Positions 31,778-41,413 of a DNA stretch of 64,000 nt are shown here, one piece after another. The DNA comes from Rathayibacter sp. VKM Ac-2759 (GTDB lineage Bacteria > Actinomycetota > Actinomycetes > Actinomycetales > Microbacteriaceae), in assembly GCF_009834225.1 (NCBI RefSeq), contig NZ_CP047176.1, positions 3,100,001-3,164,000 of the forward strand. The letters run 5' to 3'. The notes under the pieces were generated by a model. The model had not been told where the DNA came from. It made no database searches and saw nothing but the letters and a program-made list of their open reading frames with translations. How positions within the stretch are numbered: the stretch's first letter is position 1; every line of letters begins with the position of its first letter. The translations under genes and the position numbers were made by a program.

Positions 31778-34700
31778 TCACAGCACTCCGTCGCTCAGGG
31801 CGATCGGGTTCCCGAAGCGGTGGTTGGTGATCGAGATCGCCTGCTCGCGGAGGAACGGGAGCAGTTCGACGCGGCCGGCGGGCGTGATCGGGTCGGCGTA
31901 GATCGCGACGTCGGGCGAGCCGCCGAGCGCCTCGGCGAGGGCCGTCGACAGCGGGATGCGGGAGCCATCGGCGCGCACGAGCGGGACGGGCGTCCCCGTG
32001 CTGCCCCGGGTCATGCCCCGGAGGACGTCGGTGAAGGAGCGCGTCGAGTTCGGCGAGGCGGGGGCGGGCGAGCCGTCGGCGTCGCGACCGAGCGACGGAG
32101 CGGTGCCGCCCTGCGGACCGCCGAACGCGTCGACCCTCTCCGAGACGATGTCGCCGACGATGCGCACGCGGGAGGCCGTGATCCGGCCGGCCGCCGCCCG
32201 ACCGAGCCACTGCGCATCCGACTCGACGACGACCTTCGGCACGAGGCCGGCCATCTCCTGGAGCTGGTCGCCCGCGAGCATCTCCTGCACCCGCGGCGGG
32301 AGCGGGATCGAGCTCGAGACGTCCATCCGCGAGCGGGTCAGCAGACCCGCGGCGATGACGCGGAGCAGCTCGCCGAGGTCGCCGCCGTCTGCGAGGCGGA
32401 TCGCGATCGGCACCCGGAGGTAGCGGAGCAGGTTGCGCTCGACTCCGACCTTCGAGATGTCGGTGACCACCCCGAACTCGGTCGCCCAGGCGAGCTGGTC
32501 CGAGAGGGCGGAGCGGCGCAGCAGGTCGAACTGCTCGAACTGCAGCGAGGACTGCGCCGCCTCGATGAACTGCCGGGCGCGGTCGTCGAGCCCTCGCAGG
32601 TGCAGCGTGCTCGACGGCCGGGCGGGCGAGGGCTTCCACGAGCCGAGCCCGATGAGGTGGTTGGGTCCTCCCGCTTTCGCGCCGCCGCCGACGGAGGAGC
32701 GCTTCCACCCGCCGAAGGGCTGCCGCCGCACGATCGCGCCGGTGATGCCGCGGTTCACGTAGAGGTTGCCCGCCTCGACCGAGTCGAGCCAGAGCGCGAG
32801 CTCGTCCGAGTGCAGCGAGTGCAGTCCGGCGGTGAGCCCGTAGTCGGTCGCGTTCTGCATGCGGATCGCGTCCTCGAGGGTGGCCGCGTGCATGATGCCG
32901 AGCACGGGACCGAAGAACTCGGTGAGGTGGAAGTAGCTGTCCTCGGTCACGCCCTCCCGGACGCCCGGCGACCAGAGCCGGCCGCTCTCGTCGAGGCGGT
33001 GCGGCTCGACGAGCCACGACTCCCCCGCGCCGAGGTTCGTCAGAGCATGAGCGAGCTTGCCCGTCGGCGGCTCGATCAGCGGCCCCATCACCGCCGAGGG
33101 GTCGCTCGGCAGGCCGACGCGGAGCGAGGTGACGGCGTCGACCAGCTGCGCGCGGAACCGCTTCGAGCGGCCGACCGAGCCGACCAGGATCACCAGCGAC
33201 GCCGCGGAGCACTTCTGCCCGGCGTGGCCGAAGGCGCTCTTCACGATGTCGGCGACGGCGAGATCGTAGTCGGCGTGAGGCGTGACGATGATCGCGTTCT
33301 TGCCGCTCGTCTCGGCGAGCAGCGGCAGGTCGGGGCGCCAGGAGCGGAACAGCTTCGCAGTCTCGTACGAGCCCGTGAGCACGACCCGGTCGACGAGCGG
33401 ATCGGTGACGAGGGTGCGGCCGAGCGCCTCCTCGTCGAGGTCGACGAGCGCCAGCAGGTCCTGCGGGATCCCCGCGTCCCACAGCGCCTCGACGAGCACC
33501 GCTGCGGACCGCCGCGCCTGCGGCGCCGGCTTGAGGACGACACCGGATCCCGCGGCGAGCGCCGCGAGGACGGATCCGGCCGGGATGGCGACCGGGAAGT
33601 TCCACGGCGGGGCGACCACGGTGACGCGCGCGGGCACGAAGGTCGCGCCGCCGACCGCGTCGAGCTCGCGGGCCCGGGTCGCGTAGTAGTGGGCGAAGTC
33701 GATCGCCTCCGACACCTCCGGGTCGGCCTCGGCGAGGGTCTTGCCCGTCTCGGAGGCCATCACCTCGATCAGGCGGTCGCGGTTCGCGGCGAGGGCGAGG
33801 CCGGCGCGGTCGAGGATGGCGGCGCGGTCGTAGCCCAGCCGCTCGCCCCAGCGCTCGGCGCGACGGGCGACCGACTGCAGCACCTCCTGCAGCTCGTCGG
33901 CGGAGGTGAGGCGCGCCGCATCGGCGGTCGAGGTGCCGATGCGCGAGGTGGCGACGCGGTCGGTGATCAGGCGCGCCCAGCGCCGGTTGCCCGGCAGGGA
34001 GGGGTCGGTGTCGGGCTCGTTGCGGAACCCGGCCGTGGCGGCCGCGGCACCGGAGCCGCGGCTGAGCCCGAGGACCGCCTGGGTGAGCCCCTCCTCCGCG
34101 GGGTCGTGGGCGTGCTCGCCCGCTCCGGCGTGCTCCTGCACGAGCCGCAGCCCCGAGCCCGACGCCCACTCGCGGAGGCGGTCCTGCGTGCGGTTCGGCG
34201 AGGGCACGGCGTCGTCGAGGGCCTCGAGCGAGACACGGAAGCGCTCGAGCTCGCGCTGGAGCACGCTCTCGTCCTCGAGCTCGAAGACCGCCGAGAGGAA
34301 GTTCTCGGGGCTCGAGTTCTCCTCGAGCCGGCGGATCAGGTACGAGATCGCGACGTCGAACTCGTGCGGGTGCACGACGGGTGTGTAGAGGAGGAGCCGA
34401 CCGACGTCCTCGCGGACCGCGCGGGCCTGACCGGTCGCCATCCCGAGCAGCATCTCGAACTCGACGGCATCGGCGACTCCGCGCTCGTTCGCCAGGATCC
34501 AGGCGAACGCGATGTCGAAGAGGTTGTGCCCGGCGACGCCGATCCGCACCGCATCCGTGCGCTCGGGGCGCAGCGCCCAGTCGAGCAGGCGCTTGTAGTT
34601 GGTGTCGGCCTCGGCCTTGCTGCCGACCGTGGCGACCGGCCAGTCGTGGACCGCCGCATCGACCCGCTCCATCGCGAGGTTGGCGCCCTTGACGACGCGG

Positions 34701-35710
34701 ACCTTGACCGGCGCCCCTCCGGCCCGCCTGCGCTCGGCGGCCCACGCGGTGAGCTTCTGCAGCACGCCGAGCGCGTCGGGCAGGTAGGCCTGCAGCACGA
34801 TCCCCGCCTCGAGCTGCTCCATCCCCGGCTGCTCGAGCAGCCGCCGGAAGACCGTGACCGTCAGGTCGAGATCGCGGTACTCCTCCATGTCGAGGTTGAT
34901 GAACTTGGGCGTCGGGCTCGCGGCCGCGAGCTGGTAGAGCGGGGTCAGGCGCTCGACGACCCGGTCGACGGCCTCGTCGAAGGCCCACATCGAGAGCTGG
35001 CTCACGATGCTCGACACCTTGATGCTCACGTAGTCCACGTCGTCGCGCTCGAGCAGCCGGTAGGTGCCCTCGAGGCGTCGCCGCGCCTCCCGCTCGCCCA
35101 GCACCGCCTCGCCGAGCAGGTTGAGGTTCAGGCGGTCGCCCCCCGTGCGGAGGTGCCTGATCGCGCCGCCGAGGCGGGAGTCGGACGCGTCGACCACCAG
35201 GTGCCCCACCATCTGCCGCAGCACCCGGCGCGCGGCGGGGACGACGACCCACGGCAGCACCGGGCCCACGGCGCCTCCGGTCGCGACGGCGGCGCGCAGG
35301 TAGGAGGGGAGGAACGCCGGGGTCTTCGAGGTCAGCGCCGAGAGGTTCTCGGCCGCGACCGACAGGTCCTCCGGCCGGGCGACGCCGTCGACGAACCCGA
35401 CGGTGAAGTCGAGCCCGTTCGGATCCTGCAGCACGCCTGCGAGGCGCTGGGCCGCGGGGTCGGCGGGGAAGGCGCGGCTGCGCACGATCCAGCGGCGCAC
35501 CAGCATCTCGACGCGGGAGAGGATCGGCTGCTCGGCGTCGAACTCGGGCTTCAGACGCGGCAGCCGGAGGGGCATGCCGGTGTGGTACTGCCCGGTGTCG
35601 CTCAGAGCGCCGCGATCGGTCCTGGCGCCCTCCGCGGGCTGCTCGTCGGGCACCGCGTCGTCGCGCTCCGGCTCGTTCCCGGGCGCTGCGTGAGACGTCG
35701 ACTGCTCCAT
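31778..35710 (-). CDS. putA: Bifunctional proline dehydrogenase / L-glutamate-gamma-semialdehyde dehydrogenase (PutA)
   Basis: 1310 residues. An acidic N-terminus (about 1-50) and no ribbon-helix-helix, so it is not an autorepressor. The FAD-containing proline dehydrogenase barrel follows (about 150-500; VSIKVSSIVSQLSMWAFDEA, KFINLDMEEYRDLDLT, RVVKGANLAME). The aldehyde dehydrogenase spans about 590-1030: VAPPWNFPVAIP, VLTGSYETA, ETSGKN and catalytic Cys834 in HAGQKCSAAS, then FFGPVLG. About 260 C-terminal residues of the ALDH-like extension found in long PutAs complete it. Channels proline through P5C to glutamate. TAGCCT at 35717-35722 lies 6 nt before the ATG. Confidence 0.95.
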   Translation of the reverse strand: MEQSTSHAAPGNEPERDDAVPDEQPAEGARTDRGALSDTGQYHTGMPLRLPRLKPEFDAEQPILSRVEMLVRRWIVRSRAFPADPAAQRLAGVLQDPNGLDFTVGFVDGVARPEDLSVAAENLSALTSKTPAFLPSYLRAAVATGGAVGPVLPWVVVPAARRVLRQMVGHLVVDASDSRLGGAIRHLRTGGDRLNLNLLGEAVLGEREARRRLEGTYRLLERDDVDYVSIKVSSIVSQLSMWAFDEAVDRVVERLTPLYQLAAASPTPKFINLDMEEYRDLDLTVTVFRRLLEQPGMEQLEAGIVLQAYLPDALGVLQKLTAWAAERRRAGGAPVKVRVVKGANLAMERVDAAVHDWPVATVGSKAEADTNYKRLLDWALRPERTDAVRIGVAGHNLFDIAFAWILANERGVADAVEFEMLLGMATGQARAVREDVGRLLLYTPVVHPHEFDVAISYLIRRLEENSSPENFLSAVFELEDESVLQRELERFRVSLEALDDAVPSPNRTQDRLREWASGSGLRLVQEHAGAGEHAHDPAEEGLTQAVLGLSRGSGAAAATAGFRNEPDTDPSLPGNRRWARLITDRVATSRIGTSTADAARLTSADELQEVLQSVARRAERWGERLGYDRAAILDRAGLALAANRDRLIEVMASETGKTLAEADPEVSEAIDFAHYYATRARELDAVGGATFVPARVTVVAPPWNFPVAIPAGSVLAALAAGSGVVLKPAPQARRSAAVLVEALWDAGIPQDLLALVDLDEEALGRTLVTDPLVDRVVLTGSYETAKLFRSWRPDLPLLAETSGKNAIIVTPHADYDLAVADIVKSAFGHAGQKCSAASLVILVGSVGRSKRFRAQLVDAVTSLRVGLPSDPSAVMGPLIEPPTGKLAHALTNLGAGESWLVEPHRLDESGRLWSPGVREGVTEDSYFHLTEFFGPVLGIMHAATLEDAIRMQNATDYGLTAGLHSLHSDELALWLDSVEAGNLYVNRGITGAIVRRQPFGGWKRSSVGGGAKAGGPNHLIGLGSWKPSPARPSSTLHLRGLDDRARQFIEAAQSSLQFEQFDLLRRSALSDQLAWATEFGVVTDISKVGVERNLLRYLRVPIAIRLADGGDLGELLRVIAAGLLTRSRMDVSSSIPLPPRVQEMLAGDQLQEMAGLVPKVVVESDAQWLGRAAAGRITASRVRIVGDIVSERVDAFGGPQGGTAPSLGRDADGSPAPASPNSTRSFTDVLRGMTRGSTGTPVPLVRADGSRIPLSTALAEALGGSPDVAIYADPITPAGRVELLPFLREQAISITNHRFGNPIALSDGVL

Positions 35711-35716
35711 GCGTCG

Positions 35717-35722
35717 AGGCTA
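35717..35722 (-). promoter_or_regulatory. Leaderless-type -10 element of putA (TAGCCT)
   Basis: TAGCCT, 6 nt before the putA ATG; no ribosome-binding site seen. Confidence 0.6.
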
Positions 35723-35806
35723 TGCCCGAGTCGGCATGCGAGCGGGGCGTGTCGCGGCCCGGCGAGTGACTCGCGCCCCGCGCGAACGCCGAGCACACTG
35801 GTGCGC

Positions 35807-37474
35807 ATGCCCCGAAGCACCGCCCGCCGCGACCGGCACCGACCGAAGGACGTCACCGAGCGCAGCGGCACCGCGCCCGGTCCCCGGCGCCCGAGCGCTC
35901 CCTCCGACCCGGCCGTCGACGTCGTGATCGTGGGCGCCGGGCACAACGGGCTGGTGGCCGCCGCGTACCTCGCGCAGGCCGGGCTCGACGTGCTCGTGCT
36001 CGAGCGCGCCCCGCACGCGGGCGGTGCGGCGGTCTCGGAGCAGCCGTTCCGCGGAGTCGAGGCGCGGCTCAGCCGGTACTCCTACCTCGTGAGCCTGCTG
36101 CCGCCCTCGATCCTCGCCGATCTGCGCGTCGACGTCCCGCTGGTCCGCCGCCGCTACTCCTCCTACTCCCCCGACCCCGCGGATCCGACCCGCGGCCTAC
36201 TCGTCGACACCGGCGATGCGGAGGCGACCGCCGCCTCGTTCGCCCGGCTGGGGGCGGCCGGGGACGCGGAGCCGTTCGCCGACTTCTCGCGGCACACGGC
36301 GCGCATGGCGCGCGCGCTCTGGCCGACGCTCACCCAGCCCCTGCTCCGCCGGGAGGAGGCGCGCAGGCTCGTCGGCGACGACGCCGTCTGGCGGGCGATG
36401 ATCGAGCGGCCGATCGGCGAGGTGATCGAGCGGAGCATCGAGAACGACGTGGCCCGCGGGACGCTCCTGACCGACGCTCTGATCGGCACCTTCGCCGGCG
36501 CCCACGACGCCGACCTCGCGCAGAACCGCTGCCTGCTCTACCACGTCATCGGAGGCGGCACCGGCGACTGGGACGTCCCCGTCGGCGGCATGGGGGCCGT
36601 CTCGGGTGCCCTCGAGCGCGCCGCCCTCGACGCGGGCGCGCGCATCCTCACCTCGTCCGAGGCGACCTCGGTGAGTCCCGACGGCGAGGTCACCTACCGC
36701 CGCGGCCCCCGCACCCGGCGGGTCCGCGCCCGTTTCGTGCTCTCGAACGCCGCGCCGTACGTCCTGGACCGCCTGATGGGCGGCGCATCGGGGGTCGGCG
36801 CCGTGAAGCCGGAGGGTGCGCAGGTCAAGGTCAACCTGGTGCTGCGGAGGCTGCCCCGGCTGCGCGATGCGAGTGTGAGCCCGGAGGCGGCGTTCGGCGG
36901 CACCTTCCACGTCAACGAGGGGTACGCGCACCTCGAGGAGTCGTACCGCGCGGCGGCGCTCGGCGCGAGCAGCGGGCCGATCCCCTGCGAGATCTACTGC
37001 CACTCGCTGACCGACCCGACGATCCTCTCCCCCGAGCTCGCCGCCTCCGGAGCGCACTCCCTCACCGTGTTCGCCCTGCACACCCCGGACCGGTGGCTGA
37101 CGGACGGCGACGGCGCGCAGGCGCGGGCGCGGCTCGAGGCCGAGATCCTCGACTCCCTCGACTCGGTCCTCGCCGAGCCGATCCGCGACCTGGTGCTGCT
37201 CGACGCCGACGGAGCACCGTGCATCGAGACGCGGACCACCCGCGACCTCGAGGCGAGCCTGGGCCTGCCCGGCGGCGACATCTTCCACGGGCCGCTCTCG
37301 TGGCCGTTCGCCGAGGACGATGCTCCGCTCGACACCCCGGCGCAGCGCTGGGGCGTCGCCACCGCGCATCCGCGGGTGCTGGTCTGCGGCGCCGGTGCTC
37401 AGCGCGGCGGAGGCGTCTCGGGCATCGGCGGGCACAACGCGGCGATGGCGGTGCTGGAGGAGCTCGGCGCCTAG
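35807..37474 (+). CDS. Phytoene-dehydrogenase-like FAD oxidoreductase
   Basis: 555 residues. After a basic, disordered N-terminus of about 35 residues comes the dinucleotide motif VVIVGAGHNGLVAAAYLAQA and the ERAPHAGGAAVSEQPF segment; the end has GVSGIGGHNAAMAVLEEL. This fits the CrtI/NAD(P)-FAD family (COG1233) with a GHNGL motif, whose members include pyridine nucleotide-disulfide oxidoreductase-domain proteins of unknown substrate. No carotenoid genes adjoin it, so a role in pigment synthesis is not implied. The basic N-terminus may be shorter in reality (GTG or later starts). Confidence 0.8.
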   Translation: MPRSTARRDRHRPKDVTERSGTAPGPRRPSAPSDPAVDVVIVGAGHNGLVAAAYLAQAGLDVLVLERAPHAGGAAVSEQPFRGVEARLSRYSYLVSLLPPSILADLRVDVPLVRRRYSSYSPDPADPTRGLLVDTGDAEATAASFARLGAAGDAEPFADFSRHTARMARALWPTLTQPLLRREEARRLVGDDAVWRAMIERPIGEVIERSIENDVARGTLLTDALIGTFAGAHDADLAQNRCLLYHVIGGGTGDWDVPVGGMGAVSGALERAALDAGARILTSSEATSVSPDGEVTYRRGPRTRRVRARFVLSNAAPYVLDRLMGGASGVGAVKPEGAQVKVNLVLRRLPRLRDASVSPEAAFGGTFHVNEGYAHLEESYRAAALGASSGPIPCEIYCHSLTDPTILSPELAASGAHSLTVFALHTPDRWLTDGDGAQARARLEAEILDSLDSVLAEPIRDLVLLDADGAPCIETRTTRDLEASLGLPGGDIFHGPLSWPFAEDDAPLDTPAQRWGVATAHPRVLVCGAGAQRGGGVSGIGGHNAAMAVLEELGA

Positions 37475-37499
37475 GGCTCAGCCCTCTAGCGCTCAGCCC

Positions 37500-38438
37500 C
37501 TAGTGCCACCGGTGGTCCTGGATGGTCATCCGCGGGCCGCGCCGGGGCTTGTGCGCGCCGCTCGTTCCGATGAGGCGGATGACGCGCTGACGGTGACCGC
37601 GCCACGGCTCGAGCAGCTCGAGCATGCCGTCGTCGTCCACTCCGTGGCGCCCGGTGAGCGCGAAGCCGATGGAGGCCGCGAGGTGGTAGTCGCCGACGCT
37701 CACCGCATCGGGGTCGCCGTGGGCGCGCATCATCACCTCCGAGGCCGTCCACGGGCCGATCCCGGGCACGGACTGCAGCCGGAGCGCCACCTCGGGGCCG
37801 CCGCGGCCGAGCGACAGGGTGCGCTCGAGGCCGGGGGCGACGAGCGCCGCCGTCAAAAGGGTGCGCGAGCGCTTCGGATCCACGCCGGCCCGGTGCCAGT
37901 CCCACGAGGGCACCCGCCGCCACTGCTCGGCGGAGGGAGCGACGTGCAGCGGCATGGGGCCGGGTGCCGGCTCCCCGTGGAGGCGGACGAGCGCGCGGTA
38001 GGCGCGCCACGCCTCGGTGCTGGTGACCTTCTGCTCGAGGATCGAGGGCGCGAGCATCTCGAAGACGAGGTTGGCGCGCGTGAGCCGGAGCCCGCTGCTG
38101 CGCCGCAGCACCTCGGCGAGCGGCCGGTGCGCCGAGAGGTCGAGCCCGCTCCAGTCGTCGCCGTGGCCGAGCATCTCGGGCACGTGGTCGATCAGCCACT
38201 CGGCGCCGTCGCCCCACGCGCGCGCGTGCACCGCGCCGTCGGCGGCCTGGCGCAGCTGGAGGGTGCCGGTGCCGAGCGGCGTGCGGAACGCCCGCCAGTA
38301 CCCGGAGGCGTCGATCGTCATCGTCGGGTCCCCCGTCCCGCGCAGCAGCGTGCGCACGGTGAGCGCGAGGCTCACCGGCACGGCCGGCGCGTAGACCGTC
38401 GCCCTGGCGGGCACGGGAGCGGGGAGGGTGAGGGACAC
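37500..38438 (-). CDS. DNA-3-methyladenine glycosylase II (AlkA-like, HhH-GPD)
   Basis: 312 residues. The helix-hairpin-helix LQSVPGIGPWTASEVMMRAH is followed by the catalytic-aspartate region DAVSVGDYHLAASIGFAL. An N-terminal beta domain occupies about 1-110. Excises alkylated purines in base-excision repair. GTG 38438 has TAGCAT (38445-38450) 6 nt upstream, a leaderless-type promoter. It stands alone and converges with the flavoprotein gene. Confidence 0.88.
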   Translation of the reverse strand: MSLTLPAPVPARATVYAPAVPVSLALTVRTLLRGTGDPTMTIDASGYWRAFRTPLGTGTLQLRQAADGAVHARAWGDGAEWLIDHVPEMLGHGDDWSGLDLSAHRPLAEVLRRSSGLRLTRANLVFEMLAPSILEQKVTSTEAWRAYRALVRLHGEPAPGPMPLHVAPSAEQWRRVPSWDWHRAGVDPKRSRTLLTAALVAPGLERTLSLGRGGPEVALRLQSVPGIGPWTASEVMMRAHGDPDAVSVGDYHLAASIGFALTGRHGVDDDGMLELLEPWRGHRQRVIRLIGTSGAHKPRRGPRMTIQDHRWH

Positions 38439-38683
38439 GCAGCGATGCTAACCGCGCCCTCCGACATCGGCCCGGGGACTCCGGAGGGAACCCCGCGCAG
38501 AACCGCCATCCACGACGTGTTCGGAGCCCGCGGCGTCACCGGATTGGTCCAGACGGCGTGAACACATGCGCAGATCCGATTCGCCGGAATCGCTAGGGAG
38601 TCCCCCTTTCGAGGGCGTAGCTTCGCGCTGTCGCGGCGACGTTCCCCGTCGTCCGGTATCCGCCTATCACTGGAGATGCGCAC
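38439..38683. promoter_or_regulatory. Intergenic region alkA / ferritin-like gene
   Basis: 245 bp. Minus strand: TAGCAT (38445-38450) for the alkA-like gene. Plus strand: promoter of the ferritin-like gene is expected between about 38580 and 38670, with GGAG at 38671-38674; no confident -35/-10 or sigma-factor motif was found. Confidence 0.4.
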
Positions 38684-39610
38684 ATGTTCGACACGACCTT
38701 CATCCGCAAGGCGATCGTCCGGAGCAGCGAGACCGCTCTGGACCGTCGCCGTTTCTTCGAAGCCACCGGCGTCGCCGGTATCGGAATCGGAGCCGCGGCC
38801 CTCGCGGCCCCCTCCGCGTCCGCCGAGGAGGTCGCAGCCAGCGGCCCCAGCGACGCCTCGATCCTCAACTTCGCCCTCAACCTCGAGTACCTCGAGGCCG
38901 AGTTCTACCTCCGCGCCGTCACCGGCTCGGGCCTCGCCGACTCCGACACCACCGGCACCGGTGCACGCGGAGGCGTCACGGGCGGCAAGCCCGTCCCGTT
39001 CAAGACCCCGTGGCTCAAGTCCTTCGCCCGCGAGGTCGCGAACGACGAGAAGCTGCACGTGCAGTTCCTCCGCGGTCAGCTCGGCGGCGCCGCCGTCGCG
39101 CGCCCCGCGATCGACCTGAAGGCCAGCTTCAACGCCGCCGCCACCGCGGCCGGCCTGATCCCCGCCGGCGGCACGTTCGACCCGTTCCTCAACGAGCAGA
39201 ACTTCCTGCTCGGCGCCTTCGTCTTCGAGGACGTGGGAGTCACCGCCTACAAGGGCGCTGCCCCCCTCATCCAGTCGAAGCTCTACCTCGAGGCCGCCGC
39301 AGGCATCCTCGCGGTCGAGGCGTACCACGCCGGTGCGATCCGCTCGGCGCTGTACGGTGCGGGACTCGACGTCCAGGCCGGCAAGCTGTCCGACGCTCGC
39401 GACAGCCTCGACGGCCCGCTGGACAAGGACCAGGGCATCAAGGTCGGCGGCCAGGCCAACATCCAGCCCACCGACGCGAACGCGATCGCCTTCAGCCGGA
39501 GCCCCGGCGAGGTCCTCAACATCGCGTACCTCAACCCGAAGGCGGTCAAGTCGGGCGGATTCTTCCCGGCCGGCGTCAACGGCGAGCTGAACACCAGCCA
39601 GGCCAACTAG
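38684..39610 (+). CDS. Tat-exported ferritin-like domain protein
   Basis: 308 residues. Twin-arginine signal [20 protein letters not shown] with cleavage after APSASA. The mature part is a four-helix Ferritin_2-type bundle; candidate metal ligands occur in [43 protein letters not shown] and [10 protein letters not shown]. Related proteins are abundant desiccation- or stress-associated exoproteins in actinobacteria and Deinococcus, with catalytic activity unproven. A GGAG site lies 8 nt before the ATG. The preceding 245-bp gap is long for this region and may hold complex control. A strong terminator follows. Confidence 0.83.
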   Translation: MFDTTFIRKAIVRSSETALDRRRFFEATGVAGIGIGAAALAAPSASAEEVAASGPSDASILNFALNLEYLEAEFYLRAVTGSGLADSDTTGTGARGGVTGGKPVPFKTPWLKSFAREVANDEKLHVQFLRGQLGGAAVARPAIDLKASFNAAATAAGLIPAGGTFDPFLNEQNFLLGAFVFEDVGVTAYKGAAPLIQSKLYLEAAAGILAVEAYHAGAIRSALYGAGLDVQAGKLSDARDSLDGPLDKDQGIKVGGQANIQPTDANAIAFSRSPGEVLNIAYLNPKAVKSGGFFPAGVNGELNTSQAN

Positions 39611-39620
39611 TCCGGGCAGG

Positions 39621-39669
39621 AACGGACGGGCCCTTCCCCGAGGCGGCGGAGAGGGCCCGTTCGTCCGTT
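39621..39669 (+). terminator. Strong hairpin terminator after the ferritin-like gene
   Basis: AACGGAC and GGGCCC on the left pair with GGGCCC and GTCCGTT on the right, with a small bulge and a loop of about 17 nt, 10 bp after the stop codon. It separates the gene from the pfkA promoter. Confidence 0.8.
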
Positions 39670-39705
39670 AACCCGGAGGTGCGCGGACCCGCGCCCCGCG
39701 TCCTC

Positions 39706-39711
39706 TACTCT
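39706..39711 (+). promoter_or_regulatory. Leaderless-type -10 element of pfkA (TACTCT)
   Basis: TACTCT, then GAGCGG, then the GTG start: a TANNNT hexamer exactly 6 nt before the first codon, with no ribosome-binding sequence. Confidence 0.65.
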
Positions 39712-39717
39712 GAGCGG

Positions 39718-40746
39718 GTGAAGATCGGGATCCTGACCTCCGGGGGCGACTGCCCCGGGCTGAACGCCGTCATCCGCGGTGCCGTGTACAAGGGCATGAA
39801 GGTGTACGACCAAGAGTTCGTCGGCTTCCGCAACGGCTGGCGCGGCGTGGTCGACGGCGACCTCCTCCCCCTCGGCCGTGCGGACATCCAGGGCATCGCC
39901 AAGCAGGGCGGCACGATCCTCGGCACGAGCCGCACGAACCCCTTCGAGGGCGAGAACGGCGGCCCCGAGAGGATCGCCGAAATGATGCAGCGCAACGGCA
40001 TCGACTCGATCATCGCGATCGGAGGCGAGGGCACCCTCGCCGCGGCGAAACGCCTCACCGACGCGGGCCTCAAGATCGTCGGCGTCCCCAAGACCATCGA
40101 CAACGACCTCGGCGCCACCGACTACACCTTCGGCTTCGACACCGCGGTCGGCATCGCGACCGACGCGATGGACCGCCTCCGCACCACCGGCGACTCGCAC
40201 GGCCGCTGCATGGTCGCCGAGGTCATGGGCCGCCACGTCGGCTGGATCGCCCTGCACTCCGGCATGGCCGCGGGCGCGCACGTGATCCTCATCCCCGAGA
40301 AGAAGACCTCGATCGAGCAGATCGTCGAGTGGGTGCAGAGCGCGCAGGACCGCGGTCGCGCGCCCCTCGTCGTCGTCGCCGAGGGCTTCTCGCTCGACAG
40401 CATGGACGACGCGCACTCCGAGCGCGGACTCGACGCCTTCGGCCGTCCCCGCCTCGGCGGCATCGGCGAGATGCTCGCCCCGATGATCGAGGAGCGCACC
40501 GGCATCGAGACCCGCGCGACCACCCTCGGCCACATCCAGCGCGGAGGCACCCCCTCGGCCTTCGACCGCGTCCTCGCGACCCGCCTCGGCATGGCCGCGG
40601 CCGACTCCGTCGTCGCCGAGCACTGGGGCCGCATGGTGGCCCTCCGCGGCACCGACATCTACCACGTCGACTTCGCGGAGGCGCTCGGCACCCTGAAGAC
40701 GGTGCCCGACTCCCGCTACGAGGAGGCGCGCACCCTCTTCGGGTAG
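39718..40746 (+). CDS. pfkA: 6-phosphofructokinase, ATP-type
   Basis: 342 residues. GTG start directly after a leaderless-type promoter. Motifs: GILTSGGDCPGLNAVIRG for the nucleotide site, IAIGGEGTLAAA, VPKTIDNDL with the catalytic aspartate, MGRHVGWIAL and TLGHIQRGG for fructose-6-phosphate. The glycine of GGEGT with the lysine of PKTIDND matches ATP-dependent actinobacterial enzymes (as in Streptomyces) rather than the PPi-dependent type that has GGED/GGDD. Commits glucose to glycolysis; cytoplasmic tetramer expected. Confidence 0.94.
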   Translation: MKIGILTSGGDCPGLNAVIRGAVYKGMKVYDQEFVGFRNGWRGVVDGDLLPLGRADIQGIAKQGGTILGTSRTNPFEGENGGPERIAEMMQRNGIDSIIAIGGEGTLAAAKRLTDAGLKIVGVPKTIDNDLGATDYTFGFDTAVGIATDAMDRLRTTGDSHGRCMVAEVMGRHVGWIALHSGMAAGAHVILIPEKKTSIEQIVEWVQSAQDRGRAPLVVVAEGFSLDSMDDAHSERGLDAFGRPRLGGIGEMLAPMIEERTGIETRATTLGHIQRGGTPSAFDRVLATRLGMAAADSVVAEHWGRMVALRGTDIYHVDFAEALGTLKTVPDSRYEEARTLFG

Positions 40747-40780
40747 CGCGCCTCCCGGTGGCACCGGCTCCGGGTGGTGC

Positions 40781-41317
40781 CTACGAGGCGCCGCCCGGCG
40801 TCGCCGTCGGCACGATGACCGCGCGCGCGAGCGTGTGGAAGTGCACGTTGAAGCCCAGGATCGCGGGCGTCGACTCCGGATCGAGGTCGAGCGACTCGAC
40901 GTCGAGGGCGTGCACCACGAAGAAGTAGCGGTGCTCGCGGTCCGGCGGCGCCGCTCCGATGAACTGGCGCAGCCGCATCTCGTTGGGCAGCGTCTGCGCA
41001 CCGGCGGGCAGCAGCTCGAAGCCGGCGGCCCCTGCTCCGGTCGGCAGCTCGGTGGTGTCGGCGGGGAGGTTGTAGACCGCCCAGTGCCAGAAGCCCGAGC
41101 CGGTCGGCGCGTCCGGGTCGAGGACGGTGACCGCGAAGCTCTTCGTGCCCTCGGGCGCTCCCGACCACGCCAGGTGCGGTGAGACGTCCTCGCCGCCCGC
41201 CCCCTCGCCGTAGTGACGGGCGGCCAGCGGCTCGCCGTCGGCGATGTCGTCGCTCGTGAGCGAGAAGGTCGGCACCTCGCCGAGTCGGGCGTAGGGATCG
41301 TAGTTCCAGTCGGACAT
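40781..41317 (-). CDS. YbhB/YbcL-type PEBP-like protein
   Basis: 178 residues. The phosphatidylethanolamine-binding-protein fold is shown by [25 protein letters not shown] (DPDAP anion-site motif) and [15 protein letters not shown], the HRYF strand. Cytoplasmic, as no signal peptide is seen. Physiological role of bacterial members is unknown; Raf-inhibitor naming is by homology only. A GGAGAC site precedes the ATG. Confidence 0.87.
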   Translation of the reverse strand: MSDWNYDPYARLGEVPTFSLTSDDIADGEPLAARHYGEGAGGEDVSPHLAWSGAPEGTKSFAVTVLDPDAPTGSGFWHWAVYNLPADTTELPTGAGAAGFELLPAGAQTLPNEMRLRQFIGAAPPDREHRYFFVVHALDVESLDLDPESTPAILGFNVHFHTLARAVIVPTATPGGAS

Positions 41318-41413
41318 CCGGGTCTCCGTTCGAACGGGTCGCCCGCGATCGCGGGCCGCTGCCAGCCTACGAAGCCCTCGCCGGTGATCCAGGGCTTGCG
41401 GAGCGGACGCCGA

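Noticed and set aside
31463..37474. 2003-codon plus-strand open frame
   Set aside because: Antisense shadow of putA fused by chance to the real flavoprotein gene that begins at 35807.
37475..37499. Terminator between the flavoprotein and alkA-like genes
   Set aside because: Only a short direct repeat (GCTCAGCCC) is present; no stable stem could be drawn.
38580..38640. ECF sigma-factor promoter before the ferritin-like gene
   Set aside because: GGAAT and CGTAG are present but 25 bp apart, too far for a known ECF pair.
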